Assembly: GCF_001039355.2 (NCBI RefSeq) | Contig: NW_019775813.1 | Coordinates: 366,611 to 430,610, forward strand | Source: Lingula anatina | Taxonomy: Eukaryota; Brachiopoda; Lingulata; Lingulida; Lingulidae | Reading direction: 5' to 3' | DNA: 64,000 bases | In this document: positions 24,043 to 36,040 of the stretch, one piece after another | How the letters are laid out: each line of letters opens with the position of its first letter | Numbering within the stretch: the stretch's first letter is position 1 | Notes under the pieces: model-generated | The model's database searches: none | Seen by the model: only the letters and a program-made list of their open reading frames with translations | What the model was told of the DNA's origin: nothing | Position numbers and translations under genes: made by a program

Positions 24043-25757
24043 CTAGTTAGTCTTCTCACAGACGTAACCAATATTTGGATAATTTGAAGCGCAGACATAG
24101 TCGTCAAATTCATAGTCCAAGAAATCCGATCTCCCGACCCATAGAAGGACACAGGGGTCGCCAACTGGCTGTACATTTGGTATATCAGCCTTTGACTTCT
24201 CCCAGCCGTCATAGGCCATGGTCTTGCCCGTGGCCACCCAGTAGTACTGCTTCTTCATCTCTGCCTTGTTAGCGTTCTGAGCGGCGGTCCAAGGTCTCCC
24301 GGTGGCTGGGTCTACCGTACGTCTCTTGCCTCCAACATACCAACCTTGGAATATGTTTGGGGTGGTGATTGCTGGAAAGAGAATCATCTGTCTTTCCTTT
24401 ATCAATTTATTTATTTATTTATTTATTTTTAGAGGGAGGAGGGGGGATGCTTCTGAAGCATGGCGGCTCATCGGTCTCTTCTGTTTCAATTTAACTTTAA
24501 CTTACTTTCAATTAATTTAATAAATAAATCAATCTTACGCTTCAGGTTTTTCTTAATGAATTCATGCTCCTCTTTTGTTTCTATGGAGACTAGGTCAGCT
24601 GACAATGATCGGCACTTGGTTCTAGCCTGGTCCCATGAAAGCGCGGATCCACCAACGGACTTGAAGTAATAGCAGGAACTCCCAAACTGCTGGAACCCTT
24701 GTGGGCACGGTTTTGGCACTTCTGTGAAACCGAAAATCAACTTACATTGTTTTATTTTCACAATACGTTTACCTTTGGTTTATTACCCTCTTTAAACCCT
24801 ACTATTACAGTATTATCTGTATTTTTATTTTTAATTGAAATTGCCCCGCTATTAATATTACACGAGTAGAAAAAAAAGTTCCAAATGATAACATAAAAGG
24901 ACTATTAAGAGAAAAAAATGAACTAAACTAACCATCGCAGAATCCGGTCAAAGTTTCCAGGTAATTCGCAGTGGCACGAGCATACTTCACTTGCACGCTC
25001 TCAGCTTCAGCGTTAGCTCGCTTTCGTCGACCGATTAACGCCTGGGACCCCGTGTACAGCTGGCCGCAGTTAAAATTTCTCACCAGAGACGGGCATCTCC
25101 TCAGAAGGGACCCTTGAAAGTTCTTGATCTGCTGATTGAAATACTGAAATGCATATTGGAACGTGATGGCAGAGTAGTTAAGGGCGAAAATGATATTTGT
25201 AAAGTTTTCAACCTGAGTCAGTGACTAGTTTCTGAGAAAATGGAAAAGGAAGTCGGGGGGGGGGGGCAAACTTTGGTAGGACCATTAATTTCCTTCTCCG
25301 ATATACAGCAGATTGAATAATTCGCAGAATGTTTGCAAAGTGGCCAAGTTTAAAGATATGCGTAACATGTTAAGCGTTTCTATACCATAAAGATTAATTT
25401 TCCAGTAAATTTTAGTTCAGTGAATTTCGATCAGTATTACCTGAACGAAACCAAGACCTGGTAAATGAAATGTCTTTTTGAATGTCAGGTCTTTTGGAAA
25501 ACGTTTCATTTATATATAGGCCTAGACAATGTGACAATTTGTTTAAAACCAGCACATACCGGTACGCTTATAAAATAGGCCTATCTCTCTTATACTCGGT
25601 GTATAATTCGGTATTTTACCTAAAACCATGTGAAATCGAAAAGAATTAATAGTTCATTTCAGTAAACTATGATTGTTACCGAGAGCTGGTCATTTCCAAG
25701 TGCGCAACCAAGTGAAACCACCAGGAAAACGAACAGCAGCCGGAGCGAACTCGACAT
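24043..25757 (-). CDS. Secreted C-type lectin, copy B (intact)
   Basis: Four exons, all phases agreeing: 25757-25680 (signal peptide), 25143-24933 (helical, Arg/Lys-rich neck with YFNQQIKNFQ), 24721-24539 and 24371-24043 (C-type lectin-like domain). They give 266 residues. The domain has CPQGFQQFG, SCYYF, WDQARTKC, a Trp-containing WYVGGKRR segment, a PVGDPC stretch in place of QPD, DYEFDDYVC in place of WND, and the final GYVCEK. It is probably a soluble carbohydrate or surface recognition protein. The degenerate calcium-site motifs make classical sugar binding uncertain. Compared with copy A it keeps CAG where A has TAG, lacks two codons in the last exon, and has a transposon in its 3' UTR. 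Confidence 0.88.
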
Positions 25758-25826
25758 CTTCAAATGCGTCTCTTTCGAGGCCCTAGTCCTTCAGCAAGTT
25801 TCGCCTATGTGCGGTTACCCGTGAAC

Positions 25827-25833
25827 TTTTATG
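25827..25833 (-). promoter_or_regulatory. Altered TATA box of lectin copy B
   Basis: The position matching the perfect TATAAAA of copy A reads CATAAAA on the reverse strand because of one substitution. Flanking sequence and distance to the ATG are otherwise conserved. Confidence 0.6.
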
Positions 25834-25947
25834 GTGCCGCCCGAGTTAGGCTATCTGTCTCTATCACTCCTATCACCTTTTCTGTTTAATCTGAGCGTGT
25901 GAAAGTCAGATGTGGCATAACTCATGGACAAGTTTCAAAAATAACTT

Positions 25948-26540
25948 TAAAGTTTAATCCGAAAAAAGGGTGTACTCTTTTGCGTCAAAAATTATGCCTA
26001 CTAAATAATTAAGTTCTTTACAAGATAAACCCATGGTAGTCTATTCCAAAAAAATCACAGGCAGACACAATATTTTGTAGAAAATGGCGCTTGGGGGGGG
26101 GGGGGGGGGGGGGGATGCGCACGGATTTTTTTTTTTTTTTTCAAGAGAATGGATGCATTTTGAAATAAAAAAAATAATAGTAGGACAATTTTAGGTTACT
26201 ATATACATAGGCTTAAGGATGGGGAAATTGCTTGATTTTGTCTCGCTTCGCTTGTTATCCCTCCTCCTATTTTTTATTGGTGGGTGAGAAAGAGCAACTC
26301 CGAAGCTAACGTACGTACATGCTGGGGTAGGAGGTTATTCATTGCCGCTGATCTCTCTTGGTCGAAGTCGACTTTGCTATTAAGTTATATATAATTTTTA
26401 AAAAAGCTATTTTGGTCTAAGCACATTATGAGCAATCACGTCGATCTATTTAAAGTGGAAAACATTTATTGACTTAGTTATCGGTCAATAGATACCAACT
26501 TTCGAACTGAAGCAAAAAGAAAAACTACTGGCATTGAATT
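25948..26540. other. Intergenic between lectin copy B and SPFH-like gene
   Basis: No gene recognised. It contains a G homopolymer (about 26093-26114) and poly-T (about 26127-26142). This unique sequence ends the duplicated block. Confidence 0.6.
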
Positions 26541-26574
26541 ATTAATTATAAGTCGACAATAGAGCCCAACAACG

Positions 26575-26582
26575 TGACGTCA
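26575..26582. promoter_or_regulatory. Palindromic CRE (TGACGTCA) in promoter of SPFH-like gene
   Basis: Perfect consensus cAMP-response element, followed at 26586-26593 by a second, imperfect TGACGTTA. It lies about 175 bp upstream of a probable 5'UTR donor (CAG|GTGAGA, intron from 26758) that would splice to the acceptor before 26997. It is a candidate binding site for CREB/ATF bZIP factors. Confidence 0.55.
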
Positions 26583-27005
26583 GTGTGACGTTAGTATTGC
26601 GCTCTTTTTATTGTGGAGACTTGAAACGCGCGCACTATTATTGTTTAACTTAGTGAGTCAACGGCGTCAAGACTATTTTTAGTTAAATCACTCTATTAAT
26701 AGTCAGTCACGATTATCAGATACACAATTATCAGGTGCAGCTTCGTACACTGATCAGGTGAGAGAAAAACGAAATCTTACTATTCTGACTACTTCTTATA
26801 ACTGATATTCACTATGTACAGCAGGGCTAGGTTAGCTGCTTTGTAAATTATAAATTGTAAAATATTGATCTTGCAGTATCACAAGGACGATACTTATTCA
26901 ATAAACCAGCCTGCTTCTGCTACATGCTTGTTATACACTTTTAAGAAGAAGAGTGTTTATATGCCAATAAAAGGACATAATATATTTTGTGGTTAGGCAA
27001 CAGAA

Positions 27006-27092
27006 ATGAAGTTTAAAACGGTACCCGAGGGAGAACAAGCAGTCGTATTCAATCATCTAGGACAAGGAGAATTGTTAGTGGGACCACAGAGG

Positions 27093-27159
<67 letters not shown>

Positions 27160-30100
27160 TAGGACCATACATACTGCATGCTTACTTAGATATCAGTTGC
27201 AACAGATATATATTTTCTCGATGCATGTATTCTTATTCTTGTAAGAAAGCAGTAAATTGGTAATTTTGCTTCAGTCTATTAACAAGACTACTAGTATTTC
27301 ATATTACCAGATATAATCCAAACGAACAGGCTCTTTTATGTTTTCGTATGATTGCTGTTGTGCTTGAGTCAGAAAATTAAAGTGAAAATGATTCCAATAA
27401 TCAACCCAGCACAATGTCAGAATGTGNNNNNNNNNNNNNNNNNNNNNNNNNNNNNNNNNNNNNNNNNNNNNNNNNNNNNNNNNNNNNNNNNNNNNNNNNN
27501 NNNNNNNNNNNNNNNNNNNNNNNNNNNNNNNNNNNNNNNNNNNNNNNNNNNNNNNNNNNNNNNNNNNNNNNNNNNNNNNNNNNNNNNNNNNNNNNNNNNN
27601 NNNNNNNNNNNNNNNNNNNNNNNNNNNNNNNNNNNNNNNNNNNNNNNNNNNNNNNNNNNNNNNNNNNNNNNNNNNCCCCCCCCTTGTCTCTAGCATCCAT
27701 TTGTACACTGCTGCAAAATCGAGGAATTTGCTTCTTAAAAATCTGAGAAGAAAAGAAACTTCACTGGTCACCATAATATCTCTTGTGTTATTTGGTATCT
27801 TAAATTTTGGCATCCATCAATCCTGCTATCAGTAACACAGTTTTAATGCATGGTTTTCATATAGGCAGATAACATTTAATGTACCACAAGGTGTAAGAGC
27901 TAGGCCACAGTATTATCATTACAAGGTGGTGAATAATATCAACCCTTATATTTTGCAATACACTGTGGACAGGAATAACATCTAAATTATTTTCATAAAG
28001 TGAGTATGCCAAAATAAAGCCAACTGAAGTAGGAATAAATAAGTAATAAGACAATACCAGAGAAGAATCAGAATCATGCTGTATGGTGCTAAGGTGGTAC
28101 TAATTATTATTGTTTTTCTTTTCTTTAGATATTCCTGTTTAGGAAGAGACTCCAGTTTTTGGATTTATGCACAGCTAACCAGTATCAGTACTTGGTAGTG
28201 AAGGACAAAGATGGTAGAGTTACACACAGGCCAGGGTGAGATTCTAATTTTGTGTCCAGAGAATATTGTGAATTGTAAAATTGGTGTTTTGACTGTTTTA
28301 TACAGAGTTGTTGTTTCACCCTTCTTTTTTTTTTTGTATTGCTTTTGAATCTTGTCTCTCTTTCTTTAGATATCAACATTACAAAAGAAATTATACTAAA
28401 CTTTAAGATATTTCTTTTCCTTTTGTTGTTATTGTTTTTTAAATAATAATATTATTTTTTAATGAAATTATAACTGTTTTGTAGAAAAACTTGTTAAAAT
28501 GCATGCCAACTCATTAAACTTAAAATGTAAACCCCTCATTGTAATTTCAGCCCCTGCAGCATGTTTTGTAACCCCCTAGAGCACGAAAGTATCTACGTGA
28601 GAGATGGAACACAGATAGATGCCAACCATGTTGTTGTGGTTTACAAGAAAAGATCAGATCAGGTTGTTGAGAGAAGGGTCATAGATGGCCCTACTGTTTT
28701 CATGCCAGAGGCAGAAGAATGGTAAATATCAGTTTTAATTTAGCTGTTTTTAAAAATCCAGGTACTGTATATGGAAATGATTATTTGTCTTAGTTTTAAA
28801 ACAGAGGAAAAATGTGATTACTTATTTGAGTTTTGAAATTACTAAGATCAGTTGAATTGTTATGGGTTTATAGGGTGAATGGCATAAACATATTTGTAAT
28901 GGGCACAGTGCATACAAATTTCTTATAACTGTGTTCATGTACCTTGGGATTTTAGGCTTCATGAGTTTAAATGGCATGGACCAGATTATTCAAACGAGGG
29001 GAGAATGGTTCCAGGGTCTTGGACATTCAGTCAGCTTCCTGTGATACCTGATCACTTTTATTATAATGTAAGTTATCATCAAGATAAATGATTAACCACC
29101 AGATTTTACTTTGCAAATGTTCTTAACTTATTATTTGGTTTATTTGCTTTAAGCATAGAAGTTATGTCAAACAGACTTCAAATAATACATGAGGACAAAT
29201 GTCAAAATTATTTTAAAGAAAAAAATTCACAATTTGTGAATTCATAATATTTCTAGAAACTTTGTTCATTATCCTGTAATCTTTGAAACACAGATAGACT
29301 TAGGGACAGAACCTATTGGCAGATACAAGATTTGACTAGGACAATTTTGGGGGCAATACCTTGTAAAATAATTAGAGAAGAAGATAGGTGAGATGGTGGG
29401 GGGGGGGGGGACATTTCCTTTGCTAACTCCCTTAAACCAATAATCTACATGCGAAGTCAAAAGATTTTTCAAATAACAAACCTTACAAACACCCCTCTAA
29501 CTTACTGTTTCTTCCAGATTGGAGAGGTACGCACAATAGATGACACCATGATCACTGTCAAACTGATGATATTCTGTGAGTTGAAGGATATTATTAAAAT
29601 GGTGAGTTCTTTTATGAGATAAACCCTGGGCACAACAAGCTGCATTTAGAGATTGACATTCTTTGCATATTTCAATATGGTATAGTATAATATATGATGA
29701 AAAATCCATTAGAAGTTACTGTAATAATATTTTAAAAGAATGTGGAGGGCACTGATAATAAGACATATTTAATAGTCTGTATTTGTGCAACACTATGCAG
29801 CTTGTGCTTCAAACATTTTATCTAATTATCTTATTTTGATCATTTTATCAGAATACATATTTGTATACCTGTAGATAATCATATTCATGTGTATAATATT
29901 TATGATATATGTTGTACTGGTTGTCACTGCAGCTGGAAACCACTCATGATCCTATGGCAGATATGATTAAGTAAGTATGGTTTTATTACAGGGGCATAGG
30001 GTTGATGTGTATGATAATTACTCACTAGACCCAGACAAATATTTTTATCTTGTCATAGGAATGCCTATATTTACAAAACAGTTTCCAATATGTCTTTTAA

Positions 30101-30259
30101 AAATTCTGCCATTTTCTTAGAGACATAGTAAACTGTTTTATACAAATAAGTAATATCATTCTAACAGTTTGTAATAAATGAGTGACAAAAATAATTATTA
30201 CTCTGATAATAAAAAATCAAAATATATTCGATTTATAAGTACAGTGAATAAATAACAAA

Positions 30260-30295
<36 letters not shown>

Positions 30296-31665
30296 ATATA
30301 AACAGGTTTTCAACATTTTCAAAATAAAGTTGTAGTGATAGATAGGTTGTGACATCATTAAATGTGAAATAATTAATAAAATGTTTTATTTACTGTTTTT
30401 CCAGTGGTGTATGTGCAGATGTGATTGCCTTTGCTGGAAAACTCACGTATGTTCTAATTATGGTACTTTGTGTTATTATCAGAGAGAGACCTTAAAGTTT
30501 TCTGTATATATTATTATATATTATTCTGTATATATCAGCAGCATCACTCCATTACACATATCACATCAAATTGTATCATAAAATGGTACTTATCATAAAA
30601 TGGTACTTACAGTAATGTAGTAAAATTGAAATTCAAATATTATATATATATCAATACAAGTTATTTTAAAAGCCCTTTTATTAAAATATATTTATGGAGA
30701 GGGGTGGCTGTATAATATACTATGATAATGTTGTTATGTTTATTTTAGCTATGAAGAATTTCTGAGACAGACTCAAAAGCTGAGTACGTTAGAGACTTTC
30801 CCACAGCTTCTGCAGAGGGCAGAGAGGATTGGTTACGACATCAACAAGGTTGTGTACAGAGGATACCATGCTACAAAACAGCTTCAGGTAAATAGCATGT
30901 CAAGGCGTATTTCCATAGGAGATGGGTCAGGCTATCTTGATAGGTGCTGTATAAAGGCGCATTTCCAAAGGAAATCGGTCAGATTAGCTTAATGTGTGTG
31001 GTTTTTAGCAAGCAGTTTGATTGACTATGAACTTGTTGAAGAAAGCTTGTCTTACAGAACTCCAACTGCTTCTTTTACAAGGGGGATTCGGGGAGGGGCG
31101 CAATTGAAAATTACTGTATTAATGTCTTTCTCTTTACATCAATGTTTGGCTTATAAACTGAACTCCACATGTCAAATGGTTTATATTTTAAAAACATTTT
31201 AGTGCATAAAACTTTTTTATGTCATACAACACCTCTTGGTGTTATAAATATAAATGTCATATAAATGTTATATACCTTTATATATTGTATCATATCATGT
31301 AAACATTATTCCTTATCATATTGTGGCATATCATATAAATACTGTACATTATCATATTGTATTATATAATGTAAATATTATACCTTATCATATTATAACA
31401 TATCATATAAATACTGACTTTATCATATTGTATTATATTATGTAGATATTATATCCTACCATATTATAACACATCATATAAATAATGTACTTTATCATAT
31501 TGTATCATAATGTATATTGTATCCTATGATACTTGTAGTCTATGCATGATGATGCCATCCAGTCCAGAACTCAGCTGCGTCTCACGGGAGAGGTTCATGA
31601 ACAGCAACAGAGACTGAAGGATTTTGTTCTCTCCAGGGAGCAGGCCAGAACACAGCAAAGTAATC

Positions 31666-31715
<50 letters not shown>

Positions 31716-32780
31716 CCCTTTTCATGTTTGTGTAATGTGTGTATCAGTATTGAAAAACTTAAGGAGATTGACAGCTAGAGAGTCACCTATTAGTAAATGG
31801 AAGCCCTGCACTTGACCCACCAAGTTAACCAGATAAATTATGATCTTGCTTCTGAACAGAAATTATTATCTGGAGGTAACCTGAGGAAGAGACTAAAACC
31901 CCTGTTGCTTAATTATATACATGTTAAGATCAGTCTAAGTGTTTAGATATCGCTGTGTGTCATGAATGATGTAAAAAGAACCAGAGGCTGAGAAATAAAA
32001 ACATGAGGAAGTTGGAGGGGGACAGAGTTATGGCAAGGAGGAATGTTATTATCTCAAATGTTTAAACTTTTTCATGTGAAGTCATAAATGATCTATTTTA
32101 AAATGCCAAAGTATGACATGTTCTCATATCTGCTTTCTGAACTTTATTTCCCTCTCCAGAGCAGGACATGGAAAGGTCCAAGCAGCAACACAACCAGAAA
32201 CTTGAAGAACTACAACAGGAGCATGAACTGAAGCTGACAGAGCTCAGACATCAGGCAGAACTCCAGAAGGAAGATATAGAAAGCAAGGCAAGACTGGGTA
32301 TGTATAGCTGTTCATTGCAGTTCATTAATTGTTCACATGTTAATTGTTGGTAAAGATAAGAGCAGTTCTAAGGCTTTTTGGATTGCCTTTATGTATTGAA
32401 ATTGCCTCTCGGTTTTCAGTAGATCAAAGTTTTCTTGCAAAATTGGAGAGGGTTATAAATATTTAATTTCAAAATGTGTCACTTGTAATAATATATCTAT
32501 TACATTAGCAAGGTAATTCATTTAAGGTACTCACAAATGCACACTTTCTTCGAAAAACCTGACTAAATTTTTAGATTCATCTTTAACTTAAATCATACAG
32601 AAATTTTGTTTTTGGAAGATAATTTTAATTCAGTTAAAATAAGTAATAAGTTGATGATACAAATTAGTGTTATTTGTTTCAAATCTGTGTATATTAACAC
32701 ATCTTTATTTCATCAATCCCATCATTTCCAATTAAGTTTGTAGAATGATATCCCATTTTTCTTCCTACACTGTAAATCAG

Positions 32781-32836
<56 letters not shown>

Positions 32837-33036
32837 CTAACCACCCTCAAACCAATAAACTAATTAATTGAATTTATTTGATTTTCCTTCTTGTAGAAAT
32901 TGAAAAAGCCAAAGATGACCATGCAGCAAGCTACCTTAAGAATCTGCAGGACTTGGGTGTGGATATGACCAGATACTTGGTCAGTCAGCAGCCGGCCCCT
33001 ATTGACCAAGAGATTCGGGTCAACAGGACCACTTAG
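27006..33036 (+). CDS. Band-7/SPFH-like protein with C-terminal coiled coil
   Basis: Eleven exons join in phase: 27006-27092, 28129-28235, 28551-28721, 28956-29067, 29518-29601, 29933-29970, 30405-30446, 30749-30887, 31539-31659, 32160-32297 and 32897-33036. They give 392 residues. An N-terminal beta-rich part (LLVGPQR, QYLVVKDKDG, FCNPLEH) precedes a Band-7/SPFH-like core (RTIDDTMITVKLMIF, THDPMADMINGVCADVIAF, RAERIGYDINKVVYRGYHA). It ends in a long Gln/Glu/Arg-rich coiled coil (about 270-360). Family knowledge: this core resembles the shoulder of major vault protein and stomatin-like scaffolds, which oligomerise. There is no signal peptide or membrane helix, so a cytosolic assembly is inferred. 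A gap in intron 1 (27427-27675) could hide a small exon, but the flanking phases already agree. A 5'UTR intron (26758-26996) is likely. Confidence 0.8.
27094..27157. repeat. (GT)n microsatellite starting at an intron 1 donor
   Basis: About 30 GT units running directly out of the exon 1 splice donor (AGG|GTATGTGTGT) of the SPFH-like gene. Confidence 0.9.
27427..27675. other. Assembly gap
   Basis: 249 Ns inside intron 1 of the SPFH-like gene, followed by a C homopolymer, like the gap at 11595. Confidence 0.95.
30247..30292. repeat. (AAAT)n microsatellite, intron 6
   Basis: Tetranucleotide run of about 11 units in intron 6 of the SPFH-like gene. Confidence 0.85.
31254..31530. repeat. AT-rich minisatellite in intron 8
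   Basis: About three and a half imperfect units of roughly 75 bp, built from TATCATATTGTATTATAT, ATATCATATAAATAC and TTATACCTTATCATATTA. It ends just before the exon 9 acceptor at 31538. Confidence 0.75.
31669..31711. repeat. (AG)n microsatellite by exon 9 donor
   Basis: GA run that starts about 10 bp after the non-consensus donor GTAATC of exon 9 in the SPFH-like gene. Confidence 0.85.
32780..32834. repeat. (TC)n(AC)n compound microsatellite, intron 10
   Basis: TC run passing directly into an AC run about 60 bp before the last exon acceptor. Confidence 0.9.
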
Positions 33037-36000
33037 CTGGGAAAAGAAGGTCCAACCTTGTGGCTAGGTTAGGCTCTACTACAGAGTTGACAGTATCCCA
33101 CAAATCTGTGATTTTCCATTATTTATGTTGTTTGCTATGTTGTTTTAATTTGAGTCTTGTGAATGTAGTTTAAAATTCTTGCCAGTGGTCCATTTTGTTT
33201 TTTGCCATAAATTTATATTTTTGTCTGCAGTGTGAGCAATCCAAGTATGACAACTTATATATGTGAAAATTATATATGCAAAGGAGGACTCTGAGTTTAT
33301 GCATAGAGGCAAAGTGATCTACAACAACAGAGACACCCATTTATGGGACACCACAGTATGGGGCAGAACTTTCAGTGCACTTTGACCTTAAATAAATCAA
33401 TGTCAACTTTTCTGAGAATGTTGGCCAATTTCACAAAAATAAAAAATGACATCAAGAGTTTCTCCATTCAGAGGAATACACACACTTATCAGGGGTCAAG
33501 TAAACTACAGTTTCTCATTTTAAAGCTAAGACCAGCTACCTACTGAATGAGTTTTTTGTGATATGGAGTCCTTGGCTACTGAAGCCACCCTGATCTTTCA
33601 TTTTGTATTCAATTTTATTTATTTATTATTATTTTTTTACATATGTAAGTAGGTAGAAGAGAGTCAATACTCTGAGATTTTGGGTATAATAGTGCATAAT
33701 CTAACAACCTGCAGGACAGGTCATATTCATATTTCAGCATTTGGAGGATTAATATTTGCATGTGTAGAATTAATAACACAGCCTGATAAGTGAAAATGTC
33801 TTGGTGGAAGAGGTTGACTGGTGTTATTGTTCAGGTGTTGCAATTGATGGGCTCTGTGGAAATTGTTAATACAGGTGCAGTGGCAGGACCATTTTTTTTT
33901 TGGAGGGGGGGTACTTAAAATAAATCATTTATTTACATGTGAATCTGAACAAAGTTTACATCTTTTTTAGGGGTTTTAAGGGTTTGGAAGATACTTCCAT
34001 TTATTTTTAACAATAAGGTATTTTATAAAAACGTATTGTACATGTATTTTGTTTTTATTTGTGTGTTGTATGGCTTTAAGACATGTTGTGTTGATTTTAT
34101 CTTATAAATAAATTTTGTTGCAAATATGGAATAGCAAAACATCTAATTAAGAAATATAATAAGTACATAATGCAGTTTCATAATAGATATTTATTTTATA
34201 GAAATGTTAGATATATATTGATTGTATCTATGAATTTGAAATTTTTGCCTGTTTTGAATTGTCTTAATGATTGTCATTTTTGATAAATTACTTTGAATGA
34301 TGTTTGATGTTGATTTCTCATCATATTATGTGTAAGATGTCCTATGTCATAATAATTTATTTGTCATATAGTACTCATTAGATTTTGTACTAAACGAATT
34401 TTAAACAAATAACTGTGAAAAGAAAGTGCAGGCACTCTTACACTGTTGACAATATTTATTAAAGATATTTAGCTCTTATTAATTAAATGCTGAGATTTAA
34501 ATGCATTTTGTATGTTATACATATAAGTGACATAAAATGTGTTTGTTGATTTCTGCATTCAAGTTCTTTGTGTTAAAAACATGCATCCATAATTTTAAGA
34601 ACTTTGTTGAAACAGTAATGGTAACTAGGAACTATAGCAGTGAGACACAAATCTTACATTAAACTTAATTTGGACGTAAAGTGAACTCCCCCCTACACAC
34701 ACACAGGCAATGCTTTCACATTGGAGGATAATAATAATAAAAATTATAATAATGAAAATAAATGGATAAAGAAACACAAGGCAGGTTGATGGGGTACGCA
34801 GTTCATTGTCTCAGCTGATAAGAAAAGAATTAATAATTGCTAAATGCATGACACAGTTTACAAATCGTGATACAGAAGTGTACAATCAAAATGTTAAAAC
34901 CATACATGAACGAGTAAAATTGCGACCTTTTACATGTTGAAAAAAATATTAATAGCGTTACAAATCTATATACAGGATCCTGTACAACATTAATTTTCTA
35001 TATCATTCTTTTAAATTATTCAATTCCATTTGATTTTAATAAAACAAGTACTGTTAATGGTTTTGTTATTATTTTTGTGTCACTTCAAAAAGGCTCCACC
35101 AAGATGATTACTTTCACATTTAAAAAATAATACTGAAAATTACATTCCATTGCTTTTTACATTCACCTTCACCTACATAAAAAAATGTAAGAGAAAAACA
35201 TTTTGCATCATATGGAATGACTGCTATATAAAAAGTAGCTGCTTTTTCCTTCTCCCATCACCTTTTGCATTATGAGCGCAAAAATAAAGCATCATTGCAT
35301 ATCTCAGTGGGCAAACAAAATCACTGAAAAATACTTTTAATAAAAAGTCATATTTTAAAGAATGTTTTATATTAAATATCTACATGGGCAGACAATTATC
35401 TGTGTTAGTTTCAAGCTTGTCGATTAAGCTTGTTGGTCCCTTTCAAAAGAGCTGCAGTTTATCAAAGCATATAAATATTGATATCAATTTGAACTATTAC
35501 ATCACACTATACATTATTTTGAAAGTACAACATTGAGTGCTTTCCCATTCCACGTAATGACAAAATAAAAATATTCAAAAAATATTTACACAAACAAAGA
35601 CACTACCATGATAAACAAGCAGTTATTGACATGCTTGTTTCACTAATCTCAAGCTCAGCAAGGGGGTAAAATGTAAAAACATTTGCTCTCATAAAACATC
35701 ATCACAACAGCAATTCACATGAAGACATGGGTGCACTTCAAACAAATGTACAAAATTTTAGGAACTATGGCATATATGCTCTCAGCTAAAGAAAAATTAA
35801 AATGTCCACTCCTGACACTACCTAATCTAAAAAACTAACAAGATGGCATTTTATGTATGACCTATGCATAAGTAAGCTATTTCTGTCATTTTCCATGTGG
35901 GAACACACCTTCAGTTTAACCCTTTAACTTAGCTAATATCAATATTTACTCTCACCCTTCTTTTTTCTCTTTAAATACTATTTGGGAATGAATCCTGGCT

Positions 36001-36040
36001 CGCTTGGACTAGAGCACCATCTATAGGTCAAATCGCAACT
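33037..36040. other. Intergenic between convergent SPFH-like and LRR receptor genes
   Basis: AT-rich, without recognisable exons. It should hold the 3' UTRs of both genes; several AATAAA-type signals are present on the + strand (for example about 34107). From 35795 on, the sequence recurs from 39108. Confidence 0.6.

Larger units (their letters stand above)
14393..25947. repeat. Duplicated block, copy B
   Basis: Collinear second copy of 48-14391. Gene order is LRR receptor (+), PSMD9 (-), lectin (-). It lacks the solo LTR and three MITE insertions of copy A. It carries private insertions at 23137-23304 and 23693-24038 and a truncated family-2 MITE near 20205. Confidence 0.92.
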
